Position numbers and translations under genes: made by a program. A DNA stretch of 64,000 bases, from positions 93,666,979-93,730,978 of the forward strand of contig OZ022501.1 in assembly GCA_963989385.1 (NCBI GenBank), read 5' to 3'. Source of the stretch: Ctena decussata (lineage: Eukaryota; Mollusca; Bivalvia; Lucinida; Lucinidae). Below are positions 63,749 through 64,000 of the stretch, piece by piece; positions within the stretch are counted from its first letter, which is position 1; each line of letters opens with the position of its first letter. The notes beneath the pieces were generated by a model that saw only the letters and a program-made list of their open reading frames with translations, made no database searches and was not told the DNA's origin.

Positions 63749-64000
63749 GTAATTTGTATGCCCACAGGGCTAGAAAATTCTTAAAATTGTCACTCATCCT
63801 ACTTGACCAAAGAAATGGTGATTACAATAATTTACACAAGGAAAAGTAAAAAAATTCACTCGTATCCAGAGCCACTTGGAAGAGTGGAATTTTCCATCTC
63901 TGTTGCCCCTCCATCTAGTGTTAGCATCACAGGTTCTTCATGTATTCATATGGCAAATATTTCTATAAACATATATTTATTATGACTGAAAAATGTGCCA

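Overview
The window is eukaryotic genomic DNA holding the 5' half of one large split gene on the + strand. It is AT-rich, has GT-AG introns of 0.3-10 kb, and is saturated with small DNA transposons, tRNA-derived SINEs and Helentron-like elements. The gene encodes a laminin alpha chain of the alpha-5 (invertebrate alpha-3/5) class. The repeat types (T-rich elements with hairpin ends, CCGTCCG microsatellites, snapback MITEs) suggest a marine bivalve mollusc, possibly a venerid clam. That assignment is inference from general knowledge of such genomes, not proof.

Layout. 1-9497 is upstream, intergenic sequence: a decayed LINE reverse-transcriptase fragment (640-1300, minus), a TTAA-flanked MITE carrying a SINE (3509-3920), a 1.4-kb TA-flanked element (4808-6201), an eight-fold 77-bp tandem repeat (7112-7730), a snapback element (7901-8131) and a candidate TATA-containing promoter just before 9498. 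From 9498 to the right edge, 29 exons can be joined in a single open frame of 4395 nt (1465 codons). They encode, in order: signal peptide, LN domain (exons 1-5), eleven LE (laminin EGF) repeats, the last incomplete (exons 5-16), a long domain-IV/L4b-type globular region (exons 17-28) and two further LE repeats (exons 28-29). The gene continues past position 64000; the rod, coiled coil and LG domains are not in the window.

The introns are mostly transposon. The main pieces are a 6.65-kb hAT-type insertion in intron 5 bounded by a perfect 8-bp target duplication; five non-autonomous Helentron/Helitron2-like elements (introns 5, 7, 10, 23, 27), all in the gene's orientation; three 534-538-bp TTAA-flanked MITEs; a snapback family with 6-bp target duplications; and about 20 copies of one roughly 65-bp palindrome that sits at the core of several otherwise unrelated TIR families. 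A pogo-like MITE family touches or closely approaches three laminin splice sites (exon 1 donor, exon 8 acceptor, exon 26 acceptor).

The protein would be secreted, assemble as the alpha subunit of a laminin trimer and polymerise in basement membranes through its LN domain. No RNA gene, CRISPR array or second intact protein gene was found. Exon boundaries come from reading frame, splice consensus and family alignment from memory; no transcript evidence was available.
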